From positions 1-64,000 of the forward strand of contig CAYMEV010000020.1 of the NCBI GenBank assembly GCA_964389675.1: a stretch of DNA of 64,000 nucleotides, read 5' to 3'. Both the position numbers and the translations under genes were made by a program. Source of the DNA: CAYMEV01 sp964389675 [NCBI: uncultured Candidatus Sumerlaeota bacterium]. Lineage in GTDB: Bacteria; CAYMEV01. The notes below the pieces were generated by a model. The model was not told the origin of the DNA, made no database searches, and saw only the letters and a list, made by a program, of their open reading frames with translations. Shown in pieces: positions 53,589 to 62,985 of the stretch; the first letter of the stretch is position 1, and every line of letters begins with the position of its first letter.

Positions 53589-54041
53589 ATGAAATGCCCA
53601 TACTGCAATTCAATTGATGATTCAGTTGTTGATTCCAGGCTGATTAAAGAGAACTCGGTAATCAGAAGAAGAAGGGAATGCAATAACTGCAATAAGAGAT
53701 TTACCACATATGAAAGAATAGAGGAGACTCCTCTTATGGTAATCAAGAGAAATACCGAGGTGCAGGATTATGACAGGACAAAGATACTTAACGGCCTTTT
53801 GAAATCCTGTCAGAAAAGGCAGATAGATATCGAAGATCTGGAAAAGATTGTTGATGAGCTTGAAAAGTACATTCAGAAAGAAGAGATAAAGCAGATCCAC
53901 ACCAGGGAAATCGGGGAATTTGTGATGAAAAGGCTTAAGGAGATCGATAAGGTGGCGTATGTAAGATTTGCTTCAGTATACAAGGATTTTAAAACCATCG
54001 ATGAATTCATAAATGAACTAAAAGTTCTGATAGGTTATTAA
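53589..54041 (+). CDS. nrdR: Transcriptional repressor NrdR
   Basis: A 150-residue regulator of ribonucleotide reductase genes. The N-terminal zinc ribbon uses CPYC and CNNC (about 3-34), with DSRLIKENSVIRRRRECNNC matching the family exactly in layout. The ATP-cone (about 45-135) contains VIKRNTEVQDYDRTKI, followed by KDFKTIDEF. It senses ATP/dATP through the cone. No nrd gene is nearby. Its stop overlaps the next start by one base (TAATG). Confidence 0.97.
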   Translation: MKCPYCNSIDDSVVDSRLIKENSVIRRRRECNNCNKRFTTYERIEETPLMVIKRNTEVQDYDRTKILNGLLKSCQKRQIDIEDLEKIVDELEKYIQKEEIKQIHTREIGEFVMKRLKEIDKVAYVRFASVYKDFKTIDEFINELKVLIGY

Positions 54042-56254
54042 TGCGGTTAAAGAGAAGCAAAATCATTCTTCTTATCCTTATAGTCATTTTTGGGATTTCT
54101 GCCAGTTTCTTTTACAGCCTCCTGAGAACATTGCCTGATATTACCGTTCTTGAAAGAGAGTCTCCATCCATAAAAAGCATTATATACGATAAGGATGGGA
54201 ATATTATTGGAGATTTTTTTGTTGAAAACAGGGTAATTGTTGATTTTTCAGATATTCCTGAGCATGTAAGGAATGCTTTTATTGCTGTTGAAGACAAGTA
54301 TTTTTATTATCATTTTGGCATAGACCCGACAGGTATTATAAGAGCCTTTTATATAAATATTATAAAGGGCGGTGCTGTGCAGGGAGCTTCTACGATTACA
54401 CAGCAGCTTGCAAGAAATCTATTTCTGACACCTGAAAAGAAATATATCCGAAAGATAAAAGAGGCTTTTCTTGCATTAAAAATTGAAAGCAGGTTTACAA
54501 AAAATGAGATTATAACACTATATCTGAATCAGATATACTTCGGTTCTGGAGCATACGGAATTGAAGCTGCTTCAAAAAAGTATTTCGGGAAAAGCGTATC
54601 TGATATATCAATACCCGAAGCGTGTCTCCTGGCTGGCCTTCCAAAAGCACCGGAACGCTATAATCCCTTTAGAAATCCAGATCTTGCGGTAAATAGAAGG
54701 AACATAGCACTTTACAGGATGCTGGAGGAAAATTTCATTACAAAGAAAGAATATAATGAGTTTATTAAAGCCAGCCTTGAACTTGTACCCTATGTTGAAT
54801 CAAACGGATTATTCAGCTATTTTATCGAGGAAATCAGGAGATACTGTTATAAAACGATAGGTTCTGAACTCCTGCTTAAAGGCGGATTAAAGATCTATTC
54901 CACAATGGACAGAGATATGCAGGAAATAGCAGGAATATCACTGAGAAGAGGCCTTGAAGAATATGACAGAAGCAGGTACGGGTACAGAAAAATTGAGGAA
55001 ATTCCTGAAGAAAAGATCTTAAAAAGCATCAAACCTGTCCTTGAGGAGAATTATTTTGCCGAAATCATCGATATCAATGACAGAATTATTGTGCAGGTTG
55101 CGAATCTTAAGGGAAAGATCAAAAAGGAATCAGCAAAATGGATCAAAAGGGACCCGTTGAAATATTTTCAGGCAGGGGATATTATTGAAGTTCGGTTTGA
55201 TAGTCTCAACCCTGAAGGGGAGTACTATGAGCTGATTTTGACACAAACGCCCATTGCATCGGGTGCTGTGCTGATAATTGATGTAAGTACTGCTAATATC
55301 CTGGCCATGGTTGGTGGATACAGTTTCAGCGACAGCGAATTTAACAGGGCAATCCAGGCATTCAGGCAGACCGGATCTGTAATAAAGCCTCTCTACTATT
55401 CAGCTGCGATAGATAACGGTTTTACACAGGCTGACATGGTCTATGACGCACCCATTTCATATTATGATATTTCTACAGAAGATTACTGGCAGCCGAGAAA
55501 TTTCAAAGGGCTTTTCTATGGGAGCATACCTCTGAGGTTTGCACTTGCCCAATCCATAAATGTTGCCAGTGTAAAGCTTTTGAGGGAGATAGGAGTTGAT
55601 GTTGCCATTAATTACCTGAAGAACATGGGTATAAAATCATATCTTGCGCCATACCTGTCATTTGCGCTGGGTTCAAGCGATATCTCACTGGCTGAAATGG
55701 TTGCGGCTTTCAATGTATTCCCCTCCTACGGCATTTACAGGGAACCAAGGTATATATCGATCATTTCGGATAACCAGGGGAATATAATTGACGAAAAATT
55801 CCAGATCCCAAAAAGGGTTCTCAGGGAAGATGTTTCCTACATAATGATCGATATGCTCAAGGGTGTGGTGCAGAACGGCACTGCACAGAGAGCGAGGTAT
55901 GTTGATATTGTCTCCGGAGGTAAAACAGGTACGACCAATAACTTTTCAGACACATGGTATATCGGATTTACACCGGACATAGTCATTGGTGTCTGGGTGG
56001 GGAATGATTCAAAGACCACACTCGGCAATAACCGTACAGGTTCATCAGTCTCTTTGCCTATATGGATAGATATAATTCAAACCCTTTTGGAAAGGGATAT
56101 GTTACAGGAAAGCGAATTCCACATACCGGCCAATATCGTCTTCAGGGATATTTGCATGGAATCAGGCCTGATTGCTAACAGCAACTGCCAGAATGTTGAA
56201 AAAATGGCTTTTATAAAGGGCACAGAACCATTTCGCTTCTGCAATATGCATTAG
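54041..56254 (+). CDS. Class A penicillin-binding protein (PBP1A type)
   Basis: A 737-residue bifunctional peptidoglycan synthase with one N-terminal membrane helix (about 8-28). The GT51 transglycosylase domain shows EDKYFYYHFGID and GASTITQQLARNLFL. The transpeptidase domain has the nucleophile motif SVIK (in QTGSVIKPLYYS), an SxN-type SINVAS, and KTGTTN near 630. Near the C-terminus are Cys residues in NSNCQNVEK and RFCNMH. It is translationally coupled to nrdR. Confidence 0.95.
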   Translation: MRLKRSKIILLILIVIFGISASFFYSLLRTLPDITVLERESPSIKSIIYDKDGNIIGDFFVENRVIVDFSDIPEHVRNAFIAVEDKYFYYHFGIDPTGIIRAFYINIIKGGAVQGASTITQQLARNLFLTPEKKYIRKIKEAFLALKIESRFTKNEIITLYLNQIYFGSGAYGIEAASKKYFGKSVSDISIPEACLLAGLPKAPERYNPFRNPDLAVNRRNIALYRMLEENFITKKEYNEFIKASLELVPYVESNGLFSYFIEEIRRYCYKTIGSELLLKGGLKIYSTMDRDMQEIAGISLRRGLEEYDRSRYGYRKIEEIPEEKILKSIKPVLEENYFAEIIDINDRIIVQVANLKGKIKKESAKWIKRDPLKYFQAGDIIEVRFDSLNPEGEYYELILTQTPIASGAVLIIDVSTANILAMVGGYSFSDSEFNRAIQAFRQTGSVIKPLYYSAAIDNGFTQADMVYDAPISYYDISTEDYWQPRNFKGLFYGSIPLRFALAQSINVASVKLLREIGVDVAINYLKNMGIKSYLAPYLSFALGSSDISLAEMVAAFNVFPSYGIYREPRYISIISDNQGNIIDEKFQIPKRVLREDVSYIMIDMLKGVVQNGTAQRARYVDIVSGGKTGTTNNFSDTWYIGFTPDIVIGVWVGNDSKTTLGNNRTGSSVSLPIWIDIIQTLLERDMLQESEFHIPANIVFRDICMESGLIANSNCQNVEKMAFIKGTEPFRFCNMH

Positions 56255-56263
56255 CAGAGCATC

Positions 56264-57886
56264 TCACCTCTCTTTATCCATATCAAATATTTCATCCGCT
56301 ACTGATTCAATGAAATATCTGTCATGTGAGACGAATATCATAGAGCCATTGTAGTTTTTCAGAGCTTCTTCGAAAGCTTCTCTTGATTCGATCTCCAGGT
56401 GGTTTGTTGGTTCATCAAGGATAAGGACATCAGGTTTTGCAGTGATTATCTTTGCGAGTGCTGTCTTGCTTCTTTCGCCAATGCTGAGGCTTCCTATTCT
56501 CCGGTAAGCCATATCCCTTCTTATATTAAGACATCCCAGGATTGTCCTGGCATAGGATTCTTCCGTGTTTTCGTCCTGCAGTACCTCTTCCAGAACAGTC
56601 TTTGAGAGATCAAGGTTTTCGAATTCCTGCGCATAGTAGCCTATTTTAGTTAGAGGAGCCCATCTGACAGTACCGCTATATGATTTTATCCTGCCGGCCA
56701 GGATCTTCAGAAGGGTCGTCTTACCAGACCCATTTCTGCCTGTTACAGCCAGTTTCCTGCCCCTGTCAAGGTACAGGAATATATTACCGAATAAGAGGGT
56801 CTGGCTGAATGCTATGGATAGATTCTCAGCCCTGAGGATACAGGGATTTTTTAGATTGCTGTCACTGATGACAAGTTTTCTTTCTTTTTCAATGAAAGGC
56901 CTCCTGGCTTCCTCCTTTTCAAGAATCCTCTCTATTCTTGACTTAACAGCTATGGCAGTTTTCATCATATGCTTCCGTACTGCCTTTCCTGATCCATCAT
57001 CCCTTTTGCAGATACCTCCGCTTTTTTTGAAAGATCTTTTAAGCTTGAACTTTTCCATGTTTTCAGCTTGTGATTTTCTGTCTGAAACAGCTTTTTTAAG
57101 CTGTCTTATCTTTTTCTGCTGTTTTTCAAATTCTTTTTCCTGCCTGTTGATCCTGTCCTGTTTCTCTTTTTTATAAAAGCTGAAATTTCCTCCGTAATAT
57201 GTGATACTTTTATTGCTTAACTCCCATATCTGCTCAACACAGTTATCCAGAAATGCACGGTCATGGCTGATTATTAAATATGGAATTTTTAAGCCCTTCA
57301 TAAAATTTTCAAGCCATGAAAGAGTATCTATATCAAGATGATTCGTGGGTTCATCCAGAAGTATTATATCAGGGTCTATAAGTAAAATTCTGCACAGTGC
57401 AAGCTTTGTTTTTTCTCCTGCGCTCAGAGAAAAAATAAGAGTAGATGGATCTATACCGGTAAAATTAAAAAGAGATAGGAGCTTATCTATTCTTGACTCA
57501 AATAAATAGCCTCCCAGATCATTAAAAAGTGCAAATGCTTCCATCTCTTCTGGACCTGAATTTAAGCAGATATTATCTATTCTTTTTTTTAACCTGGATA
57601 GCTCCGGTCGTGCTTCCCAGAGAAAATCATATACTGTCTGCCTGTCGGAGAGGTTAAGCTCCTGGGGCAAAATCCCGGTCAGGAGGTCTTCTTTTCTGTA
57701 AATAATGCCCCCTGTCGGAGTTAAAGAACCTGAAACAAGGCTGAGAAGTGTGGATTTGCCGCATCCGTTTTTGCCAATTAAACCAATTTTTGATAAGGGA
57801 TCAATTTGGAAAGATATGTCCTCAAGTATTGCATCTATATTGGATTCATATTTAAATGAAATTTTTTCTGCCCTGAACAATGACAC
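56264..57886 (-). CDS. ABC-F family ATPase
   Basis: A 540-residue soluble protein with two ABC domains and no membrane part. Walker A motifs are GKNGCGKST and GRNGSGKTT, signatures are LSAGEKTK and LSIGERSK, and Walker B motifs end LLDEPTNHLDID and LILDEPTNHLEIE. The basic linker (about 235-300, Lys-rich coiled coil) is the P-site tRNA interaction motif region. ABC-F proteins act on the ribosome in translation or antibiotic protection. The GTG start has AAGGAGGG 7 bases upstream and lies inside an upstream ORF, listed separately. Confidence 0.93.
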   Translation of the reverse strand: MSLFRAEKISFKYESNIDAILEDISFQIDPLSKIGLIGKNGCGKSTLLSLVSGSLTPTGGIIYRKEDLLTGILPQELNLSDRQTVYDFLWEARPELSRLKKRIDNICLNSGPEEMEAFALFNDLGGYLFESRIDKLLSLFNFTGIDPSTLIFSLSAGEKTKLALCRILLIDPDIILLDEPTNHLDIDTLSWLENFMKGLKIPYLIISHDRAFLDNCVEQIWELSNKSITYYGGNFSFYKKEKQDRINRQEKEFEKQQKKIRQLKKAVSDRKSQAENMEKFKLKRSFKKSGGICKRDDGSGKAVRKHMMKTAIAVKSRIERILEKEEARRPFIEKERKLVISDSNLKNPCILRAENLSIAFSQTLLFGNIFLYLDRGRKLAVTGRNGSGKTTLLKILAGRIKSYSGTVRWAPLTKIGYYAQEFENLDLSKTVLEEVLQDENTEESYARTILGCLNIRRDMAYRRIGSLSIGERSKTALAKIITAKPDVLILDEPTNHLEIESREAFEEALKNYNGSMIFVSHDRYFIESVADEIFDMDKER

Positions 57887-57960
57887 AGGATAGCCCTCCT
57901 TTTATGTCTTAAATTTTTGAATGGTCCTTGTAATGATGATTCTGACCTGAATGTTTTCAT
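57835..57960 (-). CDS. Overlapping 41-codon upstream ORF of the ABC-F gene
   Basis: An ATG at 57960 has a perfect AGGAGGG site 6 bases upstream, better than many genes here. The frame is different from that of the ABC-F gene, overlaps its start by about 50 bases, and encodes a basic 41-residue peptide (opening MKTFRSESSLQGPFKN). It contains the ABC-F ribosome site (AAGGAGGG) in its interior, so translating ribosomes would cover that site. It may be a regulatory leader instead of a functional protein. Confidence 0.55.
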   Translation of the reverse strand: MKTFRSESSLQGPFKNLRHKRRAILCHCSGQKKFHLNMNPI

Positions 57961-58103
57961 CGGATTCCCTCCTGTGCATTGATGTCTTTTTTTAGCATTT
58001 AATGGAATGTTTGTCAAAAACTTCTTGATTATCGTATTTTAAGATATAAATATAAATTATTGCACTGATATGGCAATTCATGGAAAAACACGGGAGTAAC
58101 CTG

Positions 58104-58853
58104 ATGAAAGACGTTTACTGGTCTGCTTATCACTATGATCTTATGCATGAAGACACAAAGATGGATTTTGAGCTTTACCTGAATATGGCAAAGCAGTTCA
58201 GCGGATCAATACTGGAGCTTGCATGCGGTACCGGCAGAATTACTTTAATGCTTGCAAAAGCAGGCCATGAGATATGCGGGATTGACCTGCTTTCTGATTT
58301 TATCCAGGCTGCGGAGAGAAAAAGGCTGGAAGCCAACCTGAAAAATGCATCCTTTTATGTAAAGGATATCAGGCATTTTGATCTTAGAAGGATATTTTCT
58401 TTTATATTTATACCGTTCAATTCCTTTGCACATGTATATACTCCGGAAGATGCAAAATCAATGTTCAGGTGTGTTAAAAGGCATATGGACAGAGATAGCA
58501 GGTTTCTTATAAATATTTTTAATCCGAGGCTCGATCTGCTATGTCGTGACAGTTCCGAGAGATACCCGGTGGCATCCTACCTTATGCCTGAAACCGGCGA
58601 AAAGGTGGTTGTCACAGAAAATAATCATTATGACAGGGCTACACAGATTAATCATATCAAATGGTATTTTAAGGCTGGTGACAGAAAGGAATTTATACGG
58701 GAACTCCCTATGAGAATATATTACCCTGCGGAGATCGACTATCTCCTTGATGCAAATGGATTTGAGATCATCGAAAAATGGGGCAATTATCAGCTCGAGC
58801 AATTCAGCTCAGGATCAGAACTCCAGATAATATTCTGCCGCAGGCAGAAATAG
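58104..58853 (+). CDS. Class I SAM-dependent methyltransferase
   Basis: A 249-residue soluble Rossmann methyltransferase. Motif I is ILELACGTGRITLMLAKAG, followed by CGIDLLSDFI and a motif-II-like FIFIPFNSFAHVY. The opening VYWSAYHYDLMHED is typical of the small-molecule methyltransferases annotated as type 11/25. I chose the ATG at 58104 because GGGAG lies 7 bases upstream; the ATG eight codons earlier has none. Substrate is unknown. It stands alone. Confidence 0.87.
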   Translation: MKDVYWSAYHYDLMHEDTKMDFELYLNMAKQFSGSILELACGTGRITLMLAKAGHEICGIDLLSDFIQAAERKRLEANLKNASFYVKDIRHFDLRRIFSFIFIPFNSFAHVYTPEDAKSMFRCVKRHMDRDSRFLINIFNPRLDLLCRDSSERYPVASYLMPETGEKVVVTENNHYDRATQINHIKWYFKAGDRKEFIRELPMRIYYPAEIDYLLDANGFEIIEKWGNYQLEQFSSGSELQIIFCRRQK

Positions 58854-58866
58854 TATGAAAGTCTTC

Positions 58867-58896
58867 AGCCTTGCCTGAATAAATTTCAGACAGGCT
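58867..58896. terminator. Possible hairpin between convergent genes
   Basis: AGCCT..CTG and CAG..AGGCT form a short interrupted stem between the methyltransferase and the large secreted protein gene. A weak TTTAA follows. Only a modest terminator candidate. Confidence 0.3.
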
Positions 58897-61800
58897 TTAA
58901 TCCAATGAGCACATTGCATTGGAATTACCTGAAGCTGCAATAAGATCAAATGACCCGAAATATGTTTTTCTCAGGAAAATATCCCCGTTAGCTGAACTGC
59001 AGAGCATGAGATCATGTTTTGCCTGCCCTGTAAATAATCCTGAAGCTATTCTCTTGAATGGAGCATTTGCAATAAGTGTCCATACTGATGTATCAGAGCA
59101 GAAATAATAGGTTTTTGAAAGATAGGTCATTATTACTTCATTGCCGGGGCCATCTGAAACATCACCGCAGCAGATCATATGGCCTGCATCAGGATAACCC
59201 CATGTAATCCTGTTCCACTGATAGGATGTTCTTGATGTGTTTCCAGCAATATAGGTTCCTATGCCGGTAAAAGAGCATACAAGCTCATTATTACCATTGC
59301 CGGATGTGTCAGATGCGATGATCTGAGAGGGGCTTGCAAACAGCAATCTTGTAAAAGTCCCTTCCTGAAAATTGTATTCATAAATACCATCCACAATGCC
59401 AAAGCTTAAAAGGAGCTCATCAATTCCATCAGGATCCATATCCATGTTTCCTGAGCACATAATGGAAACAGGGTATTGAATTATCCTCTCCCAGGCAGCA
59501 CCCTGGAAATCATACCTATAAAGCCCGTATTGGGTGAAGGATGCTATAACATCAGACGGCCCGGCCGGATTTGTTTTTGCAGTTATAACGCAACTGGTTT
59601 CAAATGAAGACAGATTGAACCAGCTGGATGTTGAAAAACTGTAATACCATAGGCCATCAGTACCAAAATCAACAATTATCTCTTTTAATCCGTCATTGCT
59701 GATATCCCCGTAATGAATAGATTCAGCTGTCATGCCTGAGATAAGCTTTGTCCAGCTGGAGCTCCTTTCATCATCTATATAGCTCCATAGCCATATTCCC
59801 TCAAAACTTGGATTTTCAAGGCTTATTGACAGATCATGATATGTGGATGCAGATAATATGATATCAATCTCTGTATTATTTGAATCGACCAGATAGGATG
59901 AATCATAGTATATAAAACCGCTCTTTGAAACATGATATGAATAATTCCCATGAAAAAGGCTGATGACAGCATTTCCCTGGCTGTTTGTGAGATACTCGGA
60001 ATCATCAATAGTTATTTTTGCAGCTTCAACAGGATTTGTCCCGTCAGAAACAGAAACAGTAACAGGCTGCTTTACAGTTATATTTCCTGAAGCGTTTGAA
60101 AATGCACCGCTTGCATTGTGTGCTATCCACACCCTCCAGTCATCGGATGTATTAATGCCGTCTGGTATGATGAAGGATGCACTGCCTGAATTTAGTGTAT
60201 CTGATGTCAGGAGATAGTAGTCAGGTCCTTCTATATCAGGGTACCCGTCCCTTTTTATTGATATTCTCATTGAATCCCCCGAAGGTGCATCGCAGGTCCA
60301 TGAAATATCGATCTGGCTTCCAATTGAATATATGCCCTGAGATGGCTGAATATCAGTTATATTAACAGAACCAACACTTATGGCAAAATTTATAATATCA
60401 TCAGCAGGGCCGTTCTGACCGGTGTCTGAGAACCATCCCAGCCCGTCTTCATACAGGTTTAAGTATTCGGTAACAGTCTGGCCGGCAAGGCTTGGGTCTG
60501 CATGAATATAAAATGAAAAAGAATATTGCTGAAACGGAAGAACCTGAGTACTGAAATTTGATACTGTAGATGTATTAATCCAATCAGGATGATAAAAAAG
60601 GGAATCATGATTCTGGGGATTCGATGTTTTTAGATAAGTGCCCGGAGAAAAGGAACTGAAACCATTGTTCTTAAGGGTTATATCTACTGTTCCATCCTCA
60701 TTGATCTCAAGGCCTGATGGTGCGCTTATAGAGATAAGCTCTGCGCCTACAGGGGATTTTGGACCTCCGGCTGTAATATCAAGGTAGGTGCCTGAAGCCC
60801 ATCCATCTGTATGTCCGGTAGAACCAGGCAAAGAAAATCTGTACCACCCTCCTGACTCCTCCAGAAGAGCAATTTTCTGCCCATTTGACAGGGTAGTAAT
60901 GATGTCATAGGCTGTTGAAGGGCCCGACCTGACATTGAGGGTTGATGAAACATTGACAGTGGCTATGCCTGTAGCCTGAGAGCCTGTCAGGTACCCATTT
61001 TCTGCAGTTGTCCCCCCGTTGCACCAGCCATAGCTGTAACCCTCGCCTGATGGGAAATGGAGCTTATACCAGCCATTGTCATAGTCAGAAACCACAAACT
61101 TCTGGTTTCCTGTTAGAGTCGTAAGTATGCTGTAAGAGGGGGAGGGGCCTGTCCTGACATTAAGGGTATATACTGATGATTTCACTTCAGCAACAAATGC
61201 CTGCGGTAATGGGTCAGGATCCTCCTGGACATAATCAAAATACCTCGGGATATAGTCTGCAAGCTGTGTGAAGGTAAAATCCCTGTAGGATACTCTCCAG
61301 TCAGCACCGGCTGACTCTATGGTATTTACTGTTCCTGAAGGGTTATCACTGATAACAAGCCTTACATGGCTGGATGCCTTGTTTACAACATCGCCCCGTT
61401 TTAATTCAGTAAATGAAGAATAGGCCGTTGAAATATCCTGAAGGGTATAGGTGCTGTATTTGATGCTTGTATCCCATGACCTGGATACAAAACCTGAGCA
61501 GTCCACTCCTACACAATAGTTATCAGTCCAGGAGACAGATTCTGTATAATTGTCGCCTGCATATTTACCGGCTGATACCTGACTGGTAAAGGTGGTAAGG
61601 CTTGTCCACCCGCCCCATTTATATGGGACCTTCTGCAGGCTGCCAGCTACGACCCATGATGGTGTACGAATATATGAGCCATCAGGAAGCTGTATTATCC
61701 CGCCTGATATATTTGAGCTTGTGGCAGTCCAGACCAGTGCCTCATATGGGACTGCATTATCCAGTATCTGAGATCTTGTTATCGGATTTTCCGCCTTAGG

Positions 61801-62790
61801 GCGGCGATTATCCTTTTGAGGCTCTACCTCTGTTGATTTAAGCTCAGAGTTATAATGGTACTTTTCAGGAAACTCAGATATGAATACGCCCTGATCTGAT
61901 AAAACAAGCTCATCAAGGCTTGTTCTGATGGCATGAATCCCGTCTTTTGCTGAAAGCATATAGTAAAGAATGCCCTCATATACCTTAATATTGTCTGGAA
62001 AATAGGTATAATAGAGAAAAGGAATGTCGATCCTTTTTATGATATTTCCGTTATGGTCAATAAAGAGAAGCATTTCTTCTGCTTTTATCGGGTTCATTGA
62101 AAAAAGTTCCTCACTTCTGATAAGTATGTACTTTTCGCCTATGTAAAGAATAGATGAGGCACCAATATATCCTTCATAGTTGACTGGTATTTCCTCACAG
62201 CCGATGAACAATCTGATATTATGAAAGTCTTCCTTTATTAAAAAACCTTTGCAGAAGCTGCCGTCCTGATATACAGCTTTTATTGCAGGGATCGGGTCAA
62301 GCATTTTATTATTTTTAATATCATATATACTGTGAAAATATGCATTTTCATCCATTGCATAGAGTATATTTTCTCTTATAAGCAATGACTTGATTATCAT
62401 TATATTTTCAGGCTTTCTTAAAATGGCAGTATTACGCTGGCCCTCTTTACTGCAGATCTTGATATCAATTCCATTGTAAAAAGCTAAACAATCATTATCT
62501 ACAGCAAAACAGTCTGTATAACTGTCAACTTTGAAAAGGCTTATTATATTTCCGGATTTAAGATCAAATGATTTTATAGTGTTTATCTCCCTGTCCAGGA
62601 TGTACAGGGCATCTCCATCAACAGTGAAGAAGGAAGGCCCGTATCTCCCGCAGCTTTCAAGCCTTGTCGAAAAATTCGCCTGTCCTTTGCCCCATGAGAA
62701 TTCATATAAATTTTCAAAACCGAAAGAAAAGGAAGCTATAAAAAACACAAATAGCAAAAACAGCATTGACTTATAACTATAATGGTTCAT
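58897..62790 (-). CDS. Large secreted NlpC/P60-like, SH3b and FG-GAP-type protein
   Basis: A 1297-residue exported protein with a signal peptide (about 1-24). Residues about 25-310 are a beta-propeller-like region. A cysteine-peptidase core of the NlpC/P60 kind spans about 380-520, with Cys431 in GVDCSGFVSRSWD and His475 in SSHVRLVI. Two bacterial SH3 domains follow (about 537-595 and 608-673, each with LNVR[TS]GPS). Beta-sandwich domains follow (about 690-805 and 810-905), then a PEGA/carboxypeptidase-regulatory-like domain (about 908-980). About six repeats at about 990-1290 resemble FG-GAP/VCBS (GDISNDGLKEIIVDFG). Likely a surface or cell-wall-acting protein; the P60 active site looks intact in part. 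No sorting signal seen. Confidence 0.84.
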   Translation of the reverse strand: MNHYSYKSMLFLLFVFFIASFSFGFENLYEFSWGKGQANFSTRLESCGRYGPSFFTVDGDALYILDREINTIKSFDLKSGNIISLFKVDSYTDCFAVDNDCLAFYNGIDIKICSKEGQRNTAILRKPENIMIIKSLLIRENILYAMDENAYFHSIYDIKNNKMLDPIPAIKAVYQDGSFCKGFLIKEDFHNIRLFIGCEEIPVNYEGYIGASSILYIGEKYILIRSEELFSMNPIKAEEMLLFIDHNGNIIKRIDIPFLYYTYFPDNIKVYEGILYYMLSAKDGIHAIRTSLDELVLSDQGVFISEFPEKYHYNSELKSTEVEPQKDNRRPKAENPITRSQILDNAVPYEALVWTATSSNISGGIIQLPDGSYIRTPSWVVAGSLQKVPYKWGGWTSLTTFTSQVSAGKYAGDNYTESVSWTDNYCVGVDCSGFVSRSWDTSIKYSTYTLQDISTAYSSFTELKRGDVVNKASSHVRLVISDNPSGTVNTIESAGADWRVSYRDFTFTQLADYIPRYFDYVQEDPDPLPQAFVAEVKSSVYTLNVRTGPSPSYSILTTLTGNQKFVVSDYDNGWYKLHFPSGEGYSYGWCNGGTTAENGYLTGSQATGIATVNVSSTLNVRSGPSTAYDIITTLSNGQKIALLEESGGWYRFSLPGSTGHTDGWASGTYLDITAGGPKSPVGAELISISAPSGLEINEDGTVDITLKNNGFSSFSPGTYLKTSNPQNHDSLFYHPDWINTSTVSNFSTQVLPFQQYSFSFYIHADPSLAGQTVTEYLNLYEDGLGWFSDTGQNGPADDIINFAISVGSVNITDIQPSQGIYSIGSQIDISWTCDAPSGDSMRISIKRDGYPDIEGPDYYLLTSDTLNSGSASFIIPDGINTSDDWRVWIAHNASGAFSNASGNITVKQPVTVSVSDGTNPVEAAKITIDDSEYLTNSQGNAVISLFHGNYSYHVSKSGFIYYDSSYLVDSNNTEIDIILSASTYHDLSISLENPSFEGIWLWSYIDDERSSSWTKLISGMTAESIHYGDISNDGLKEIIVDFGTDGLWYYSFSTSSWFNLSSFETSCVITAKTNPAGPSDVIASFTQYGLYRYDFQGAAWERIIQYPVSIMCSGNMDMDPDGIDELLLSFGIVDGIYEYNFQEGTFTRLLFASPSQIIASDTSGNGNNELVCSFTGIGTYIAGNTSRTSYQWNRITWGYPDAGHMICCGDVSDGPGNEVIMTYLSKTYYFCSDTSVWTLIANAPFKRIASGLFTGQAKHDLMLCSSANGDIFLRKTYFGSFDLIAASGNSNAMCSLD

Positions 62791-62875
62791 AAAAATTACC
62801 CCTTGATTCTTATTATTAAAAATATAGCATATCGGATGATATAAATCAAGCTGATAATGGATAAAAGCTATGAAT

Positions 62876-62932
62876 CAGCTTACCTGGTCCTTTTAGAACA
62901 GGCTTATTATGCCTGCTTCAGGTAAGAAGCTG
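62876..62932. repeat. Nested inverted repeat upstream of the large secreted protein gene
   Basis: CTTACCTG (62879-62886) and CAGGTAAG (62919-62926) form an outer stem, extendable by CAGCT/AGCTG with a bulge. CAGGC (62899-62903) and GCCTG (62911-62915) form an inner stem. It could be a structured 5' leader of the minus-strand gene or a mobile palindromic element. Confidence 0.5.
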
Positions 62933-62956
62933 AATCATTCAGGCCTTAGGCTTTGC

Positions 62957-62985
62957 AAAAAACCCTGAAATATTTCAGGATTTTT
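62957..62985 (-). terminator. Intrinsic terminator of the trkA-like gene
   Basis: On the minus strand CCTGAAA and TTTCAGG form a stem around a two-base TA centre (62964-62979), followed by G and six T (62957-62962 on the plus strand are A). The stem lies immediately after the stop codon. A T-run on the plus side as well makes it look bidirectional. Confidence 0.82.
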
